In this document: in pieces, positions 1 through 6,473 of the stretch
Layout: each line of letters starts with the position of its first letter
How positions within the stretch are numbered: the first letter of the stretch is position 1
Source of the DNA: an uncultured beta proteobacterium
GTDB taxonomy: Bacteria; Pseudomonadota; Gammaproteobacteria; Burkholderiales; Burkholderiaceae_C
DNA: 6,840 nucleotides
NCBI GenBank assembly: GCA_903840825.1
Contig: CAIMHL010000652.1
Coordinates: 1-6,840, forward strand
Direction: 5' to 3'
Program-made: the position numbers and the translations under genes
The notes under the pieces: generated by a model
What the model was told of the DNA's origin: nothing
The model's database searches: none
The model's input: the letters and a program-made list of their open reading frames with translations, nothing else

Positions 1-2104
1 CAATACGGCCCAGGTCGTCGTTCATGATGACCACATCAGCTGCCTCGATAGCGGTGTCGGTGCCTGCGCCGCCCATGGCAAAACCCACATCGGCCAGCGC
101 CAGCGCGGGTGCGTCATTGATGCCATCACCTATCATGCCGACGGCACCATAGCGCTTCTGCATTTCCTTAATGACACCGAGCTTCGCTTCAGGAAGCAGC
201 TCGCCGCGAGCGTCAGCGATTCCCGCCTGGTCGGCAATTGTCTGGGCGGTGGCGTGGTTGTCGCCAGTCAGCATCACAGTGGTGATGCCGAGCCTGGACA
301 AGTCTGCGATCGCGGCCTTCGAGCTTTCCTTGATCGTGTCGGCTACGGCGTAGATCGCCAATGCGCAGGTGTCGTCCGCAAGCAGCGTTACGGTTCGACC
401 CCGCGCTTCGTGGCCTGCGAGTTCCGCCTCAAGCTCGGGTCCGCAAAACCCTCGCTCGTGCATGAGGCGATGGTTGCCCAGTAGCATGACGAGCCCGCCT
501 ATGGCGCCTTCAACGCCGCGCCCGGGTAGCGCCTTGAAATTTGCAACTTCCGATGCTTGCAGGCTTAGGCCTGCTGCTATTGCCTTGGACACTGGATGGT
601 CAGATCGAGATGCCAGGGCCATCGCGAAAGCGTCGGCTTTAGCCTTGTCGGCGCCTCGCCAAGCGGACGAGTCCACAAGCTTCGGCTCGCCTTCGGTAAT
701 AGTGCCAGTCTTGTCCAGAGCGACGGCCTTGATAAGTCGAGCTTGTTCGAGGAAGCTGCCACCCTTAATGAGGACACCCCTTCGCGCGGCGGCTGAGAGA
801 CCGCTCACCACAGTGACTGGCGTGGAGATCACCAAAGCGCAGGGGCATGCGATCACTAGCAGCACAAGCGCCTTGTAGAGCGCTTCGAGCCAAGTCGCCC
901 CCGTCAGCATGGGTAGTAGGACGGCAGAGGCCACCGCGATAGCGAATATCGCGGGCGTGTAAATCCGAGCGAAGTTATCGACGAAGCGTTGTGTTGGCGC
1001 ACGGGTTCCCTGCGCCTCCTCCACTGTGTGAATGATCCGTGCGAGCGTGGTGTCTGCCGAGGCCGATGTCACGCGCGCTTCGAGTTCTGCGGTCTCGTTG
1101 ACGGTGCCGGCGAAGACCTGATCGCCTGGCGCTTTATCAACGGGGATCGATTCGCCAGTGATAGGCGCTTGGTTCACGGCGCTCTGACCCTTGGTCACGA
1201 CACCATCAAGGGGGACGCGTTCACCTGGTTTCACGCGGATCGTCGTGCCCACCACGACCTGGTCGGCCCGAGCCTCTGACCAAGCCCCGTCGGGCCCTTG
1301 CGCCAATGCCGTCGCAGGAGCTATGGCCAATAGGTCCTTGATAGAGTTACGAGCACGGTCAACCGCCTTCGCCTCGATTAGCTCCGCGATCGCGTAGAGG
1401 GCCATAACCATAGCCGCTTCGGGCCACTGCCCGATAACAAATGCTCCGGTCACAGCGACCGACATAAGTGCATTGATGTTCAACTTGCCCCGCAAAAGGG
1501 CGGCCAGCCCTTTCTTGTAGACGTCAAAGCCCGCGAGCCAGATGGCAGCGGCAGCTATTGCCATGCCGCCGATCTTCCACGCCAGTGCGTCAGGCGCGAA
1601 ACAGGAAAGAGCTTCGGCAGCGATGGCCACGGCCAGCGCGAGCCTCAGCCGAGCAGGACCAGCCTCCGGCGCGTGGTCATGCCCATCGCTGTTGGCGTGA
1701 TCTACACCAGGAGCTGGCGCCGCCGCATTGACCGCCTGCGGATCGAATCCCGCCTTGCGGATCGCGTCCAGTGCCGGCGCTAAGGCTACTTCATCCGCAT
1801 CAATTCGTAGCTGTCTGGCTCCAAGCTGGAAACCGAGCGAACGAATGCCCGGTACCTTCTCCAAAGCCCGGCGAATCTCGGACTCTTCAACGCTGCAATC
1901 CATTGTCGCGATGCGGTAGGTGTGGCCCGCGCCAGTTCGGCCAGGCGCCGATTGTCTCGTGACGGCAGGGGCACAGTAGTTGCCGGCTAATTGCCCGGGC
2001 GTGACAACAGAGCTACAACAGTCATCTTGTGAGGCTAAGGGGGCGGGCGCGCAGGTTGAGGCGCAGCAGGAGTCCGGCGAGGCAGGCAGGGTATTAGGTT
2101 TCAT
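1..2104 (-). CDS. cadA: Heavy-metal-translocating P1B-type ATPase (Cd/Zn/Pb exporter), C-terminus beyond window
   Basis: This inner-membrane pump uses ATP to export soft divalent cations (Cd, Zn, Pb) from the cytoplasm. I translated 701 codons from ATG 2104 to the window edge without a stop. Visible landmarks: a Cys-rich N-tail (CC at 13-14 and 29-30, C18, C44), a heavy-metal-associated domain around residues 62-125 with MDCSVEE (C70, a single-Cys form), a His/Asp linker (about 135-144), TGES (316-319), the membrane CPC (420-422), DKTGT with phosphorylated D464, HP (503-504) and GDGIND (659-664). Only the last part, including the final membrane helices, is missing. CPC plus the single-Cys HMA fits the Cd/Zn/Pb group rather than Cu pumps; cadA, zntA and pbrA cannot be separated here. 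The gene diverges from a CadR-type regulator. The ATG is the only usable start, because the frame upstream reaches TGA with no start codon, yet it lies almost at the predicted transcription start and has no Shine-Dalgarno. Confidence 0.95.
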   Translation of the reverse strand, partial: MKPNTLPASPDSCCASTCAPAPLASQDDCCSSVVTPGQLAGNYCAPAVTRQSAPGRTGAGHTYRIATMDCSVEESEIRRALEKVPGIRSLGFQLGARQLRIDADEVALAPALDAIRKAGFDPQAVNAAAPAPGVDHANSDGHDHAPEAGPARLRLALAVAIAAEALSCFAPDALAWKIGGMAIAAAAIWLAGFDVYKKGLAALLRGKLNINALMSVAVTGAFVIGQWPEAAMVMALYAIAELIEAKAVDRARNSIKDLLAIAPATALAQGPDGAWSEARADQVVVGTTIRVKPGERVPLDGVVTKGQSAVNQAPITGESIPVDKAPGDQVFAGTVNETAELEARVTSASADTTLARIIHTVEEAQGTRAPTQRFVDNFARIYTPAIFAIAVASAVLLPMLTGATWLEALYKALVLLVIACPCALVISTPVTVVSGLSAAARRGVLIKGGSFLEQARLIKAVALDKTGTITEGEPKLVDSSAWRGADKAKADAFAMALASRSDHPVSKAIAAGLSLQASEVANFKALPGRGVEGAIGGLVMLLGNHRLMHERGFCGPELEAELAGHEARGRTVTLLADDTCALAIYAVADTIKESSKAAIADLSRLGITTVMLTGDNHATAQTIADQAGIADARGELLPEAKLGVIKEMQKRYGAVGMIGDGINDAPALALADVGFAMGGAGTDTAIEAADVVIMNDDLGRI

Positions 2105-2110
2105 GGCACT

Positions 2111-2141
2111 ATTACAAACCCTGTAGCCGCTACAGAGTCAA
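2111..2141 (-). promoter_or_regulatory. cadA promoter with MerR-type operator
   Basis: On the minus strand a -35 TTGACT (2141-2136) and a -10 TGTAAT (2116-2111) are separated by 19 bp. The spacer holds a perfect dyad, CTGTAGC-G-GCTACAG (2135-2121), which extends to 10-bp arms with one mismatch. An over-long spacer centred on a dyad is the hallmark of MerR-family promoters: the regulator bound to metal twists the DNA so that RNA polymerase can align both elements. The sequence resembles known cad/pbr operators. The regulator encoded next door (2186-2674) is the obvious ligand-responsive activator. Transcription should begin near 2104, close to the cadA start codon. Confidence 0.88.
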
Positions 2142-2173
2142 GCCGTTGTGGCTAGGCTTATATCTGCGGGGTC

Positions 2174-2181
2174 AAAGGTGG
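2174..2181 (+). promoter_or_regulatory. Ribosome binding site of cadR
   Basis: AAAGGTGG lies 4 nt before ATG 2186 and supports that start. It contrasts with cadA on the other strand, which lacks any such site. Confidence 0.6.
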
Positions 2182-2185
2182 ATTT

Positions 2186-2674
2186 ATGAAGATCGGTGAT
2201 TTGGCCAAAGCGACTGGAACACAGGTGGAAACAATCAGGCATTACGAGCGGAAAGGCCTTCTGCCTGACGCTGGCCGCACCGAATCGAATTACCGCGTCT
2301 ACGCTGATGCCCACGTCCGCAGACTTGGTTTCATCCGTCACTGTCGTTCTCTGGACATGACCTTGGGCGAAATCCGTACGCTCTTGCGTTTCAAGGATGC
2401 GCCCGAAGTGAATTGCGAGGAAGTCAACACCCTGCTTGATGAGCATATCAAGCACGTGTCTACGCGGATCAAGGAGCTTCGAGCCCTGCAAACGGAGCTC
2501 AAAAAACTTCGGAGCCAGTGCAGCGCAGTGCTAGACACGGCTGCCTGCGGCATTCTTACCGGCCTAGACAAGGCGGCCCGTGAGCGCGATATGAGGCCAC
2601 AAGATAAGCCAGAGAGCAACCACGTCCACGGGACTCACGTGCTAACTGCGGCCCGCCTTCCAAGCTTTCGCTAA
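2186..2674 (+). CDS. cadR: MerR-family Cd(II)/Pb(II)-responsive regulator (CadR/PbrR type), 162 aa
   Basis: Cytoplasmic dimeric activator of the divergent metal-efflux gene. Residues 1-70 are a MerR winged-helix DNA-binding domain: MKIGDLAKATG start, ETIRHYERKGLLP (16-27), NYRVY (35-39), and RHCRSLDMTLGEIRTLL (51-67). A long dimerisation helix follows (about 78-110). Probable metal ligands are C77, C112 and C121, the last within ACGIL. This is the CadR/PbrR arrangement, with C77 and C112 at the positions I recall for Pseudomonas putida CadR. The Cys near residue 14 that I recall for PbrR is a Val here, which favours CadR. The tail carries H146, H148 and H151, resembling the His-rich CadR C-terminus that provides a second metal site. 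Length is slightly above the usual 135-150 aa. An 81-bp gap containing the shared operator separates it from cadA, so it probably also represses its own transcription. Confidence 0.92.
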   Translation: MKIGDLAKATGTQVETIRHYERKGLLPDAGRTESNYRVYADAHVRRLGFIRHCRSLDMTLGEIRTLLRFKDAPEVNCEEVNTLLDEHIKHVSTRIKELRALQTELKKLRSQCSAVLDTAACGILTGLDKAARERDMRPQDKPESNHVHGTHVLTAARLPSFR

Positions 2675-3288
2675 GCGATCGCGACAGCCCCCTCACCAGC
2701 ACCATTGGACTTCATCCATTTCAATAGAAATATGGGAGTTTCCGGCACTTTCCAGACCGGCAACAGTATTGGCGGCAAGCGATAGTTAATGTTGGCTTTA
2801 GGGTAGTCAGTTCAAACTCTTGAAGTTCCGCTTTGTCTCGTATCCAGTCGTTCGCTGAGCCATCCTGAAGGTCTGTTCCCAGCCTCTTGGAGCCCATCGG
2901 GCGCCACCACTGAACGTCGGCTCTTGGCAGATGGAGACATTCGCGGACTCAAACCCTAAGACCGGAAACGCTGCAGACCTGTCCCAGACTTTTCCGCCAC
3001 CAGCGTCAGCAATACGGTTTGGATGCAACAGATTGAGTGACAGCTTTATGGAACCTCGATGGTGAAAATATTTCTGTTGCCCGAAAGCTGCCCCCCGTCA
3101 GCACCCGCTTGTGGTCGAACGCGGGTGCCCGATTTCACGATGTGGTCACCTCAAAGCTGACCGTCGCTTTGTATCCGCCAATGCCCGGTCTGGAGGAGCC
3201 AGATCGAAAACGGCTACTACCGGTAAGGGTCTGCTGCTGAATTCTGATTTTTCATGTAAATGACTTCACTAGGGCCAACTAATGGCCC
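2675..3288. other. Gene-free region of about 600 bp
   Basis: I see no convincing gene. Short open frames on either strand (at most 73 codons) lack ribosome binding sites and recognisable protein motifs. The region contains one copy of an interspersed repeat (3182-3232) and a small hairpin abutting the HIT gene stop: GGGCCA (3272-3277) pairs with TGGCCC (3283-3288). The hairpin has no T-run on either strand, so I do not call it an intrinsic terminator. The stretch may be decayed mobile or intergenic DNA. Confidence 0.5.
3182..3232 (+). repeat. Interspersed repeat, copy 1
   Basis: A 51-bp segment matches 6474-6524 at 44 of 51 positions in the same orientation. The last 22 bp (3211-3232) are identical and contain the 8-bp palindrome TACCGGTA. 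A 22-bp exact match within a 6.8-kb window is far beyond chance. Identity and function are unknown to me; it could be an intergenic repeat family or the edge of a decayed mobile element. Confidence 0.75.
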
Positions 3289-3669
3289 CTAATAGTCAGC
3301 CGATAAAGTCGTTTCCCACCGAATGCCCGCTCGGGGGTCGTCACGGTAGCCGTCATACGTTGGGATCAGATGTGTATGCAGATGGGGCACGCTGCACCAT
3401 GCGCCCTCACCAAGATTGACACTGATGAAGTACGCCTGCGCTGCGAACTCTTTGAACACATCTTGCTTGGTGCGATCAAATAGCTTCATCAAATCATCGC
3501 GCTCATCGGGGAACAGGTTAAAAAATGAACCCACATGGCGCTTGGGAATGATCATGGTGTGACCTGGTGTCATGGGGCGTGTAGGCCGAACGACGACCCC
3601 GTAGTCACTGCTGTCGATGATGCGGTCATCAGAGAGCGTGCAAAGGAGGCAAATATTGTCGGGGGGCAT
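3289..3669 (-). CDS. HIT-family nucleotide hydrolase/transferase, 126 aa
   Basis: HIT proteins hydrolyse or transfer nucleotides from dinucleoside polyphosphates or nucleotidyl amides, using the central His of an HxHxH motif. Visible features: CLLC near the start (C7, C10) with H45 in PGHTMIIPKRHV (35-46), the layout of the zinc-binding Ap4A-hydrolase-like HIT branch; N85 with the glycine-containing LGEGA; then VPHLHTHLIP with H96, H98 (predicted nucleophile) and H100. The tail DDPRAGIRW (110-118) is typical of bacterial family members. Length is normal, so the protein looks complete. ATG 3669 is fixed by an in-frame TAA two codons upstream; no clear Shine-Dalgarno precedes it. Oddities are AWCS (90-93), where relatives usually carry AGQT/S, and Thr rather than a hydrophobic residue inside the triad. 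It has no evident functional link to its neighbours, and the exact substrate cannot be named. Confidence 0.88.
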   Translation of the reverse strand: MPPDNICLLCTLSDDRIIDSSDYGVVVRPTRPMTPGHTMIIPKRHVGSFFNLFPDERDDLMKLFDRTKQDVFKEFAAQAYFISVNLGEGAWCSVPHLHTHLIPTYDGYRDDPRAGIRWETTLSADY

Positions 3670-3731
3670 ACCGATTTAAATGTACCCCCGACCAAGGCTA
3701 TTTACTGGACCTCACTCACCAGTTTACAGCA

Positions 3732-4151
3732 TCAAGCCACAATGCCCGGCAGATAATTTTTGCCCGCCAAGGTCAGCACCCGGTTGACCGGACTGGCTGG
3801 GGCACGGGTCGAAACATGCACCCAGGTGTGTTCAAAAATGATCTGACCGATGCCCAGGCGCTCCAAACCGGGCTGCAAGGCTTGGCAAATGGCCAGCGGG
3901 CTGCCAAAGGCTGGGGCGCGGAAGTCCAAGGCCAGCGCTCGCACATGGTCCGAGGTGGCGCTGCTGCCAATGGCCGCATTAAGGGTGGTGCAGCGAAAGC
4001 CACTGCTGACCAAGATCGGCACCTCGCGGCCCGCTTGCACACTCAATTCGGCCCGAATCCGCTCTAGCAGCGCCCCCCGGTGCGCTTGGCGGCCTCGACC
4101 AGAGTCAGTGGCAAGTCGTTGTTGATGCCCCGCCGGACAGCGGTAACTCAT
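3732..4151 (-). CDS. Phage-type D-Ala-D-Ala carboxypeptidase/endolysin (peptidase M15), 139 aa, altered N-terminus
   Basis: Zinc peptidases of this kind cut peptidoglycan cross-bridges and are common in prophage lysis modules. The C-terminal two thirds match the family: LVSSGFRC (47-54), LNAAIGSSATSDH (57-69) and ALALDF (72-77), then IIFEHTWVHVS (104-114). Predicted zinc ligands are H69, D76 and H112, with E107 a possible catalytic acid. The position usually held by Gly in SxHxxGxAxDF is Ala72. Residues 7-26 look out of frame. The alternative frame across that segment (about 4141-4079) reads INNDLPLTLVEAAKRTGG, which is the family-like sequence expected before LLERIRAEL. A one-base slip in the C6 run at 4073-4078 would explain the downstream break, and a second small indel near 4136-4140 would restore frame. 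The protein may thus be a decayed prophage remnant or carry a sequencing error. No other lysis or structural phage genes are visible. Confidence 0.72.
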   Translation of the reverse strand: MSYRCPAGHQQRLATDSGRGRQAHRGALLERIRAELSVQAGREVPILVSSGFRCTTLNAAIGSSATSDHVRALALDFRAPAFGSPLAICQALQPGLERLGIGQIIFEHTWVHVSTRAPASPVNRVLTLAGKNYLPGIVA

Positions 4152-4331
4152 GGGGGTTGCGGGCGCGACAGGGGCGGCACAAAAGTCCAGGCGATGACAT
4201 AGACAATTTTGACCTTAGCCTTTTATTTAAAAAACTTACGGAAAAACGACCGCACCCCGCGCTTGAACGCAGTACAAAAAATGTACCGCTGGCGGCATAG
4301 CGCAGGTATGAGGAAAAAAACAACACCAAAT

Positions 4332-4365
4332 AAAAAAGCCTGCTATCGTTTCTGAAGCAGGCTTT
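4332..4365 (-). terminator. Intrinsic terminator downstream of the tRNA-His end
   Basis: A perfect 9-bp stem, AAAGCCTGC (4335-4343) with GCAGGCTTT (4357-4365), encloses a 13-nt loop. On the minus strand the stem runs into a T-rich tract (complement of the A-run 4332-4337). It begins 22 bp beyond the encoded CCA end of the tRNA-His fragment, so it most probably terminated the original tRNA-His transcript. It could also stop transcription coming from the island on the right. Confidence 0.85.
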
Positions 4366-4387
4366 CTATGTGCCGTAAGGCTTTATC

Positions 4388-4413
4388 TGGGGTGGCTGAT
4401 GGGGCTCGAACCC
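4388..4413 (-). other. Displaced 3' end of tRNA-His; putative island attachment site
   Basis: The minus strand reads GGGTTCGAGCCCCAT followed by CAGCCACCCCA. This is the 3' half of a T-arm, the 3' acceptor strand GTGGCTG-complement, discriminator C73 (diagnostic of bacterial tRNA-His) and an encoded CCA. Agreement stops abruptly at 4414: the expected T-stem 5' bases are replaced, and no D-arm, anticodon arm or 5' acceptor strand follows. A tRNA 3' end without its body, next to its terminator, is what tyrosine-integrase elements leave at their distal end after inserting in a tRNA gene. The complete tRNA-His should then lie to the right, beyond this window, with the element in between. No integrase gene is seen here. 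Confidence 0.75.
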
Positions 4414-4725
4414 CGCCGTGTGGGGAACGCAGGGGCATCAATGTGGGGGTCGTACCCGTGACAAAGCAGTTTTAATACCCCTCCATTCCCCGCATTCATC
4501 CCTGAATTCATCCCCAGAGCTCCCTTGCTAAATTGACCAAAAAGCTCCTTCTATTCCCTACCCTGCCCGTTTCTTTGCACGATCCAGTCAATTTCAGTCA
4601 GCGGACGAGTTTGTCTATTGATGCGGGTGAAGTCCAAACCTTGGAATTTAAGTCCCAAACGGCGGTCGTTGGTTACGATCGACAATCGGTCAATGCACTA
4701 GTGGAAGTGGATTCGATCGTAATAC
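4414..4725. other. Island-junction DNA with GGGG-rich repeats, no gene
   Basis: No gene is supported; a 71-codon frame starting at TTG 4533 has no ribosome binding site or motif. Close to the tRNA-His end lie an imperfect inverted pair, GGGGAACGCAGGGG (4422-4435) against CCCCTCCATTCCCC (4478-4491), matching 12 of 14, and two direct copies of ATTCATCCC (4494-4502 and 4506-4514), spaced 12 bp. On the minus strand these read as a run of GGGATGAAT-like units. Short clustered repeats beside a tRNA junction are candidates for integrase arm-binding sites; this is inference from position. Confidence 0.45.
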
Positions 4726-5676
4726 TCAAAATCCAAGGGATTTCGTAATGGCGTTCACTTTTTTCATCAGTATTGATTCTGTTCGCATGTGTTCCAACGG
4801 CGGTTTGTAACCTTGTACTGTTTCGATGATGTCAATCCCCTGAGGGCTGGTGATCTTTGTTTTGGCAAGTGTGACCAATTCAAGAAACTGCCTTTTTGCC
4901 AAAGAAAACTGAAGCCTGCTAGAGATATGTGCCTTGCGGAATGAAAGTACAGCGAGCAAGGCCTGGGTACTGTCTAATTTTGATAACAGTCGCTGGTAGT
5001 TCGATTCTGCAGCCTTAACTACACCGTGACCATTTGTCAAAAAAACTTCCACGAGTGCTTCGACGTAAGGTTCCACTACTGCAGCTGGAATGTGTCCAGT
5101 TTCCCCAATAAGCGATTCGAGTCGCCGTGCAAACGAAGGTTCAATATGAAAGTTGTTGAATCCACGATGGGCTGTCAACAACTCGTCAATCGCGGTGCCA
5201 ATTTCAGCAGCTCTAATAGAGTCGGGGATATAGCTCGCGGCACCGACGCCATCTAGAAACTCTCGCGCGAGCTTCGCCTTTCCAGCATCGTTGTTTGCGG
5301 TGAATTGGCCATATTTGATTCCGAATGTTCTTCTTATCGGCTCACCGACAAAAGGCCAAAGTAGCGGCGCAAGAGAGTTTACGTTGTCACGGGCGATGGG
5401 CAATGACGCTTCGTTTGTGTAGATGCCAAAGAAACCGGCCATCAAGTTATTGCTTTGATCAGGAGTCAGCGAAATAAAAAATCCACTGACCTGCTTCGCA
5501 CTGGTTGCGTCGAGAGGATGAGCCTTAACATTGGCCAGCAGAGCTTTGATCTGGGTGGTCGCATTTGTCTCGGGCAGCGCGATTACCTCCTTTATGCAGG
5601 TCTCAAACCAGCCAATTAATTGAAGCCCAGTAATCTGGTTCTGGTTCGGGTGTGCTGCACTTGCCCAATTTCGCAT
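4726..5676 (-). CDS. Uncharacterised protein, 316 aa: downstream part of an interrupted gene
   Basis: I do not recognise the family by name. The product is predicted soluble and mostly helical, with no signal peptide or membrane segment. It opens with MRNWASAAHPNQNQITGLQL, where R2 and H9 form an R-x6-H arrangement preceded upstream by hydrophobic residues. HEPN-type RNases carry RX4-6H with a polar residue after the Arg, as N3 here. A helix-rich, Lys/Arg-containing C-terminal region follows, ending in KKVNAITKSLGF. The ATG has no Shine-Dalgarno and lies in the same frame as the upstream ORF, 9 nt after its stop. It is therefore most likely the C-terminal two thirds of one original 485-codon gene rather than an independent gene. 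If translated at all, it would depend on reinitiation after the upstream stop. Composition is more AT-rich than the metal-resistance genes, consistent with island cargo. Confidence 0.6.
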   Translation of the reverse strand: MRNWASAAHPNQNQITGLQLIGWFETCIKEVIALPETNATTQIKALLANVKAHPLDATSAKQVSGFFISLTPDQSNNLMAGFFGIYTNEASLPIARDNVNSLAPLLWPFVGEPIRRTFGIKYGQFTANNDAGKAKLAREFLDGVGAASYIPDSIRAAEIGTAIDELLTAHRGFNNFHIEPSFARRLESLIGETGHIPAAVVEPYVEALVEVFLTNGHGVVKAAESNYQRLLSKLDSTQALLAVLSFRKAHISSRLQFSLAKRQFLELVTLAKTKITSPQGIDIIETVQGYKPPLEHMRTESILMKKVNAITKSLGF

Positions 5677-5685
5677 GTAGCGTAT

Positions 5686-5688
5686 TTA
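5686..5688 (-). other. In-frame TAA interrupting the 4726-6183 reading frame
   Basis: The minus strand reads CTT GAC TAA ATA CGC TAC ATG CGA AAT TGG with no frame change, so replacing the stop with any sense codon gives a continuous frame from 6183 to 4726. The join gives GFKHLD-X-IRYMRNWASAAH, a plausible uninterrupted helix. A single substitution (for example TAC or TAT to TAA) would suffice. Confidence 0.75.
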
Positions 5689-6183
5689 GTCAAGGTGCTT
5701 AAATCCAAGCTCCGAAACAAGCCCCATCTCTGATGCTCCACGGATTAACTCATTATCATCAAGTCGAGCTAAATCATCCTCCGATGACAGCTTCTTTCGT
5801 TTTTCCGGATTAGTCACTGCCAAGTCGAAGAAATAGTCTAAGTCATAGCGCACGACCCGCTTGCGAAGTTCAAAGATCGTCTCATCCCATAGATAGTTCA
5901 AAGCTGCGTCAAAGAGACCGGATGCGGATGCGGCAATGAATTTCGACACATAAATTGACTTCTGCTTGTGTTCCACTTCCAGAAGCTGAAGTACGTCCTC
6001 AACATTTCCGAAGACCTTCAACCGCTCGCTTACAGGCACCAGCACATTCTTTGTTGGCAGCCCGTGTTGGGCGATAAAGCCCATCAGGCCTGTCTCGAAG
6101 GCCTGAAGCTCATTCTTGTAATTTTGCACAGCCGGCAGCGCCGCCTTTAGTTGCAAGTTCGTTTCTTCGCTCATTTTTTTCAT
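5686..6183 (-). CDS. Uncharacterised protein, 165 aa: upstream part of an interrupted gene
   Basis: Family unknown to me. The protein is predicted soluble and helical: an amphipathic N-terminal segment (about 10-40), the segment LQLLEVEHKQKSIYVSKFIAA around 65-85, LFDAALNYLWDETIFELRKRVV (about 90-111) and an acidic/basic stretch NPEKRKKLSSEDDLARLDDNEL (about 125-146). It stops at a TAA directly before the conserved-looking RN-x5-H segment of the following ORF, with which it shares frame. The start could be ATG 6183 (MKKMSEE) or ATG 6174 (MSEE). GGATG upstream gives the second a better-placed Shine-Dalgarno, so 6174 is a fair alternative. The pair probably descends from one gene of about 485 codons. 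A HEPN-like role in an accessory or defence locus is inference from the motif and island position only. Confidence 0.6.
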   Translation of the reverse strand: MKKMSEETNLQLKAALPAVQNYKNELQAFETGLMGFIAQHGLPTKNVLVPVSERLKVFGNVEDVLQLLEVEHKQKSIYVSKFIAASASGLFDAALNYLWDETIFELRKRVVRYDLDYFFDLAVTNPEKRKKLSSEDDLARLDDNELIRGASEMGLVSELGFKHLD

Positions 6184-6473
6184 CCATTTTCAGAAACTTA
6201 GTGTCGCCCGTGATTGAGTACCTTGATCTCTACCCGAACGATGTTATCCCCTAAGCGTCTGCTGAAGTTGCTGTCGGCCAGATGAGAATTCGACTATCGT
6301 CACTTATCGAGTCCCATAATAGGGTTTACTTAAATCGTCGCCACATTGCCGACGAACAGGGACATAGCCAAGCGACCGGTTTGCTGGTGAGGTTCCGGCA
6401 AGTTGGCGGAAAGCAATTGATCTAGAGTGACCGGCGGTCTTGATCTTTCAGATGGCTCTTGTTGAAACACGGG

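Noticed and set aside
369..878. 169-codon plus-strand frame
   Set aside because: It is a shadow of cadA on the opposite strand in GC-rich DNA; the minus frame carries all catalytic motifs.
2138..2491. 117-codon minus frame antisense to cadR
   Set aside because: It overlaps the MerR DNA-binding domain and the operator and shows no motif of its own.
3272..3288. GGGCCA/TGGCCC hairpin after the HIT gene as a terminator
   Set aside because: The short stem has no T-run on either strand, so it does not meet the pattern of an intrinsic terminator.
4105..4329. 74-codon minus frame overlapping the M15 peptidase start
   Set aside because: It has a weak start, no family resemblance, and shares DNA with the better-supported peptidase N-terminus and the T-rich upstream region.
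4388..4480. Complete tRNA gene on the minus strand
   Set aside because: Only the 3' 26 nt fit; the T-stem 5' strand, anticodon arm, D-arm and 5' acceptor strand are absent to the right.
4533..4748. 71-codon plus-strand frame starting at TTG
   Set aside because: It has no ribosome binding site and no recognisable motif, and it overlaps the 3' end of the opposite-strand gene; not supported as a gene.
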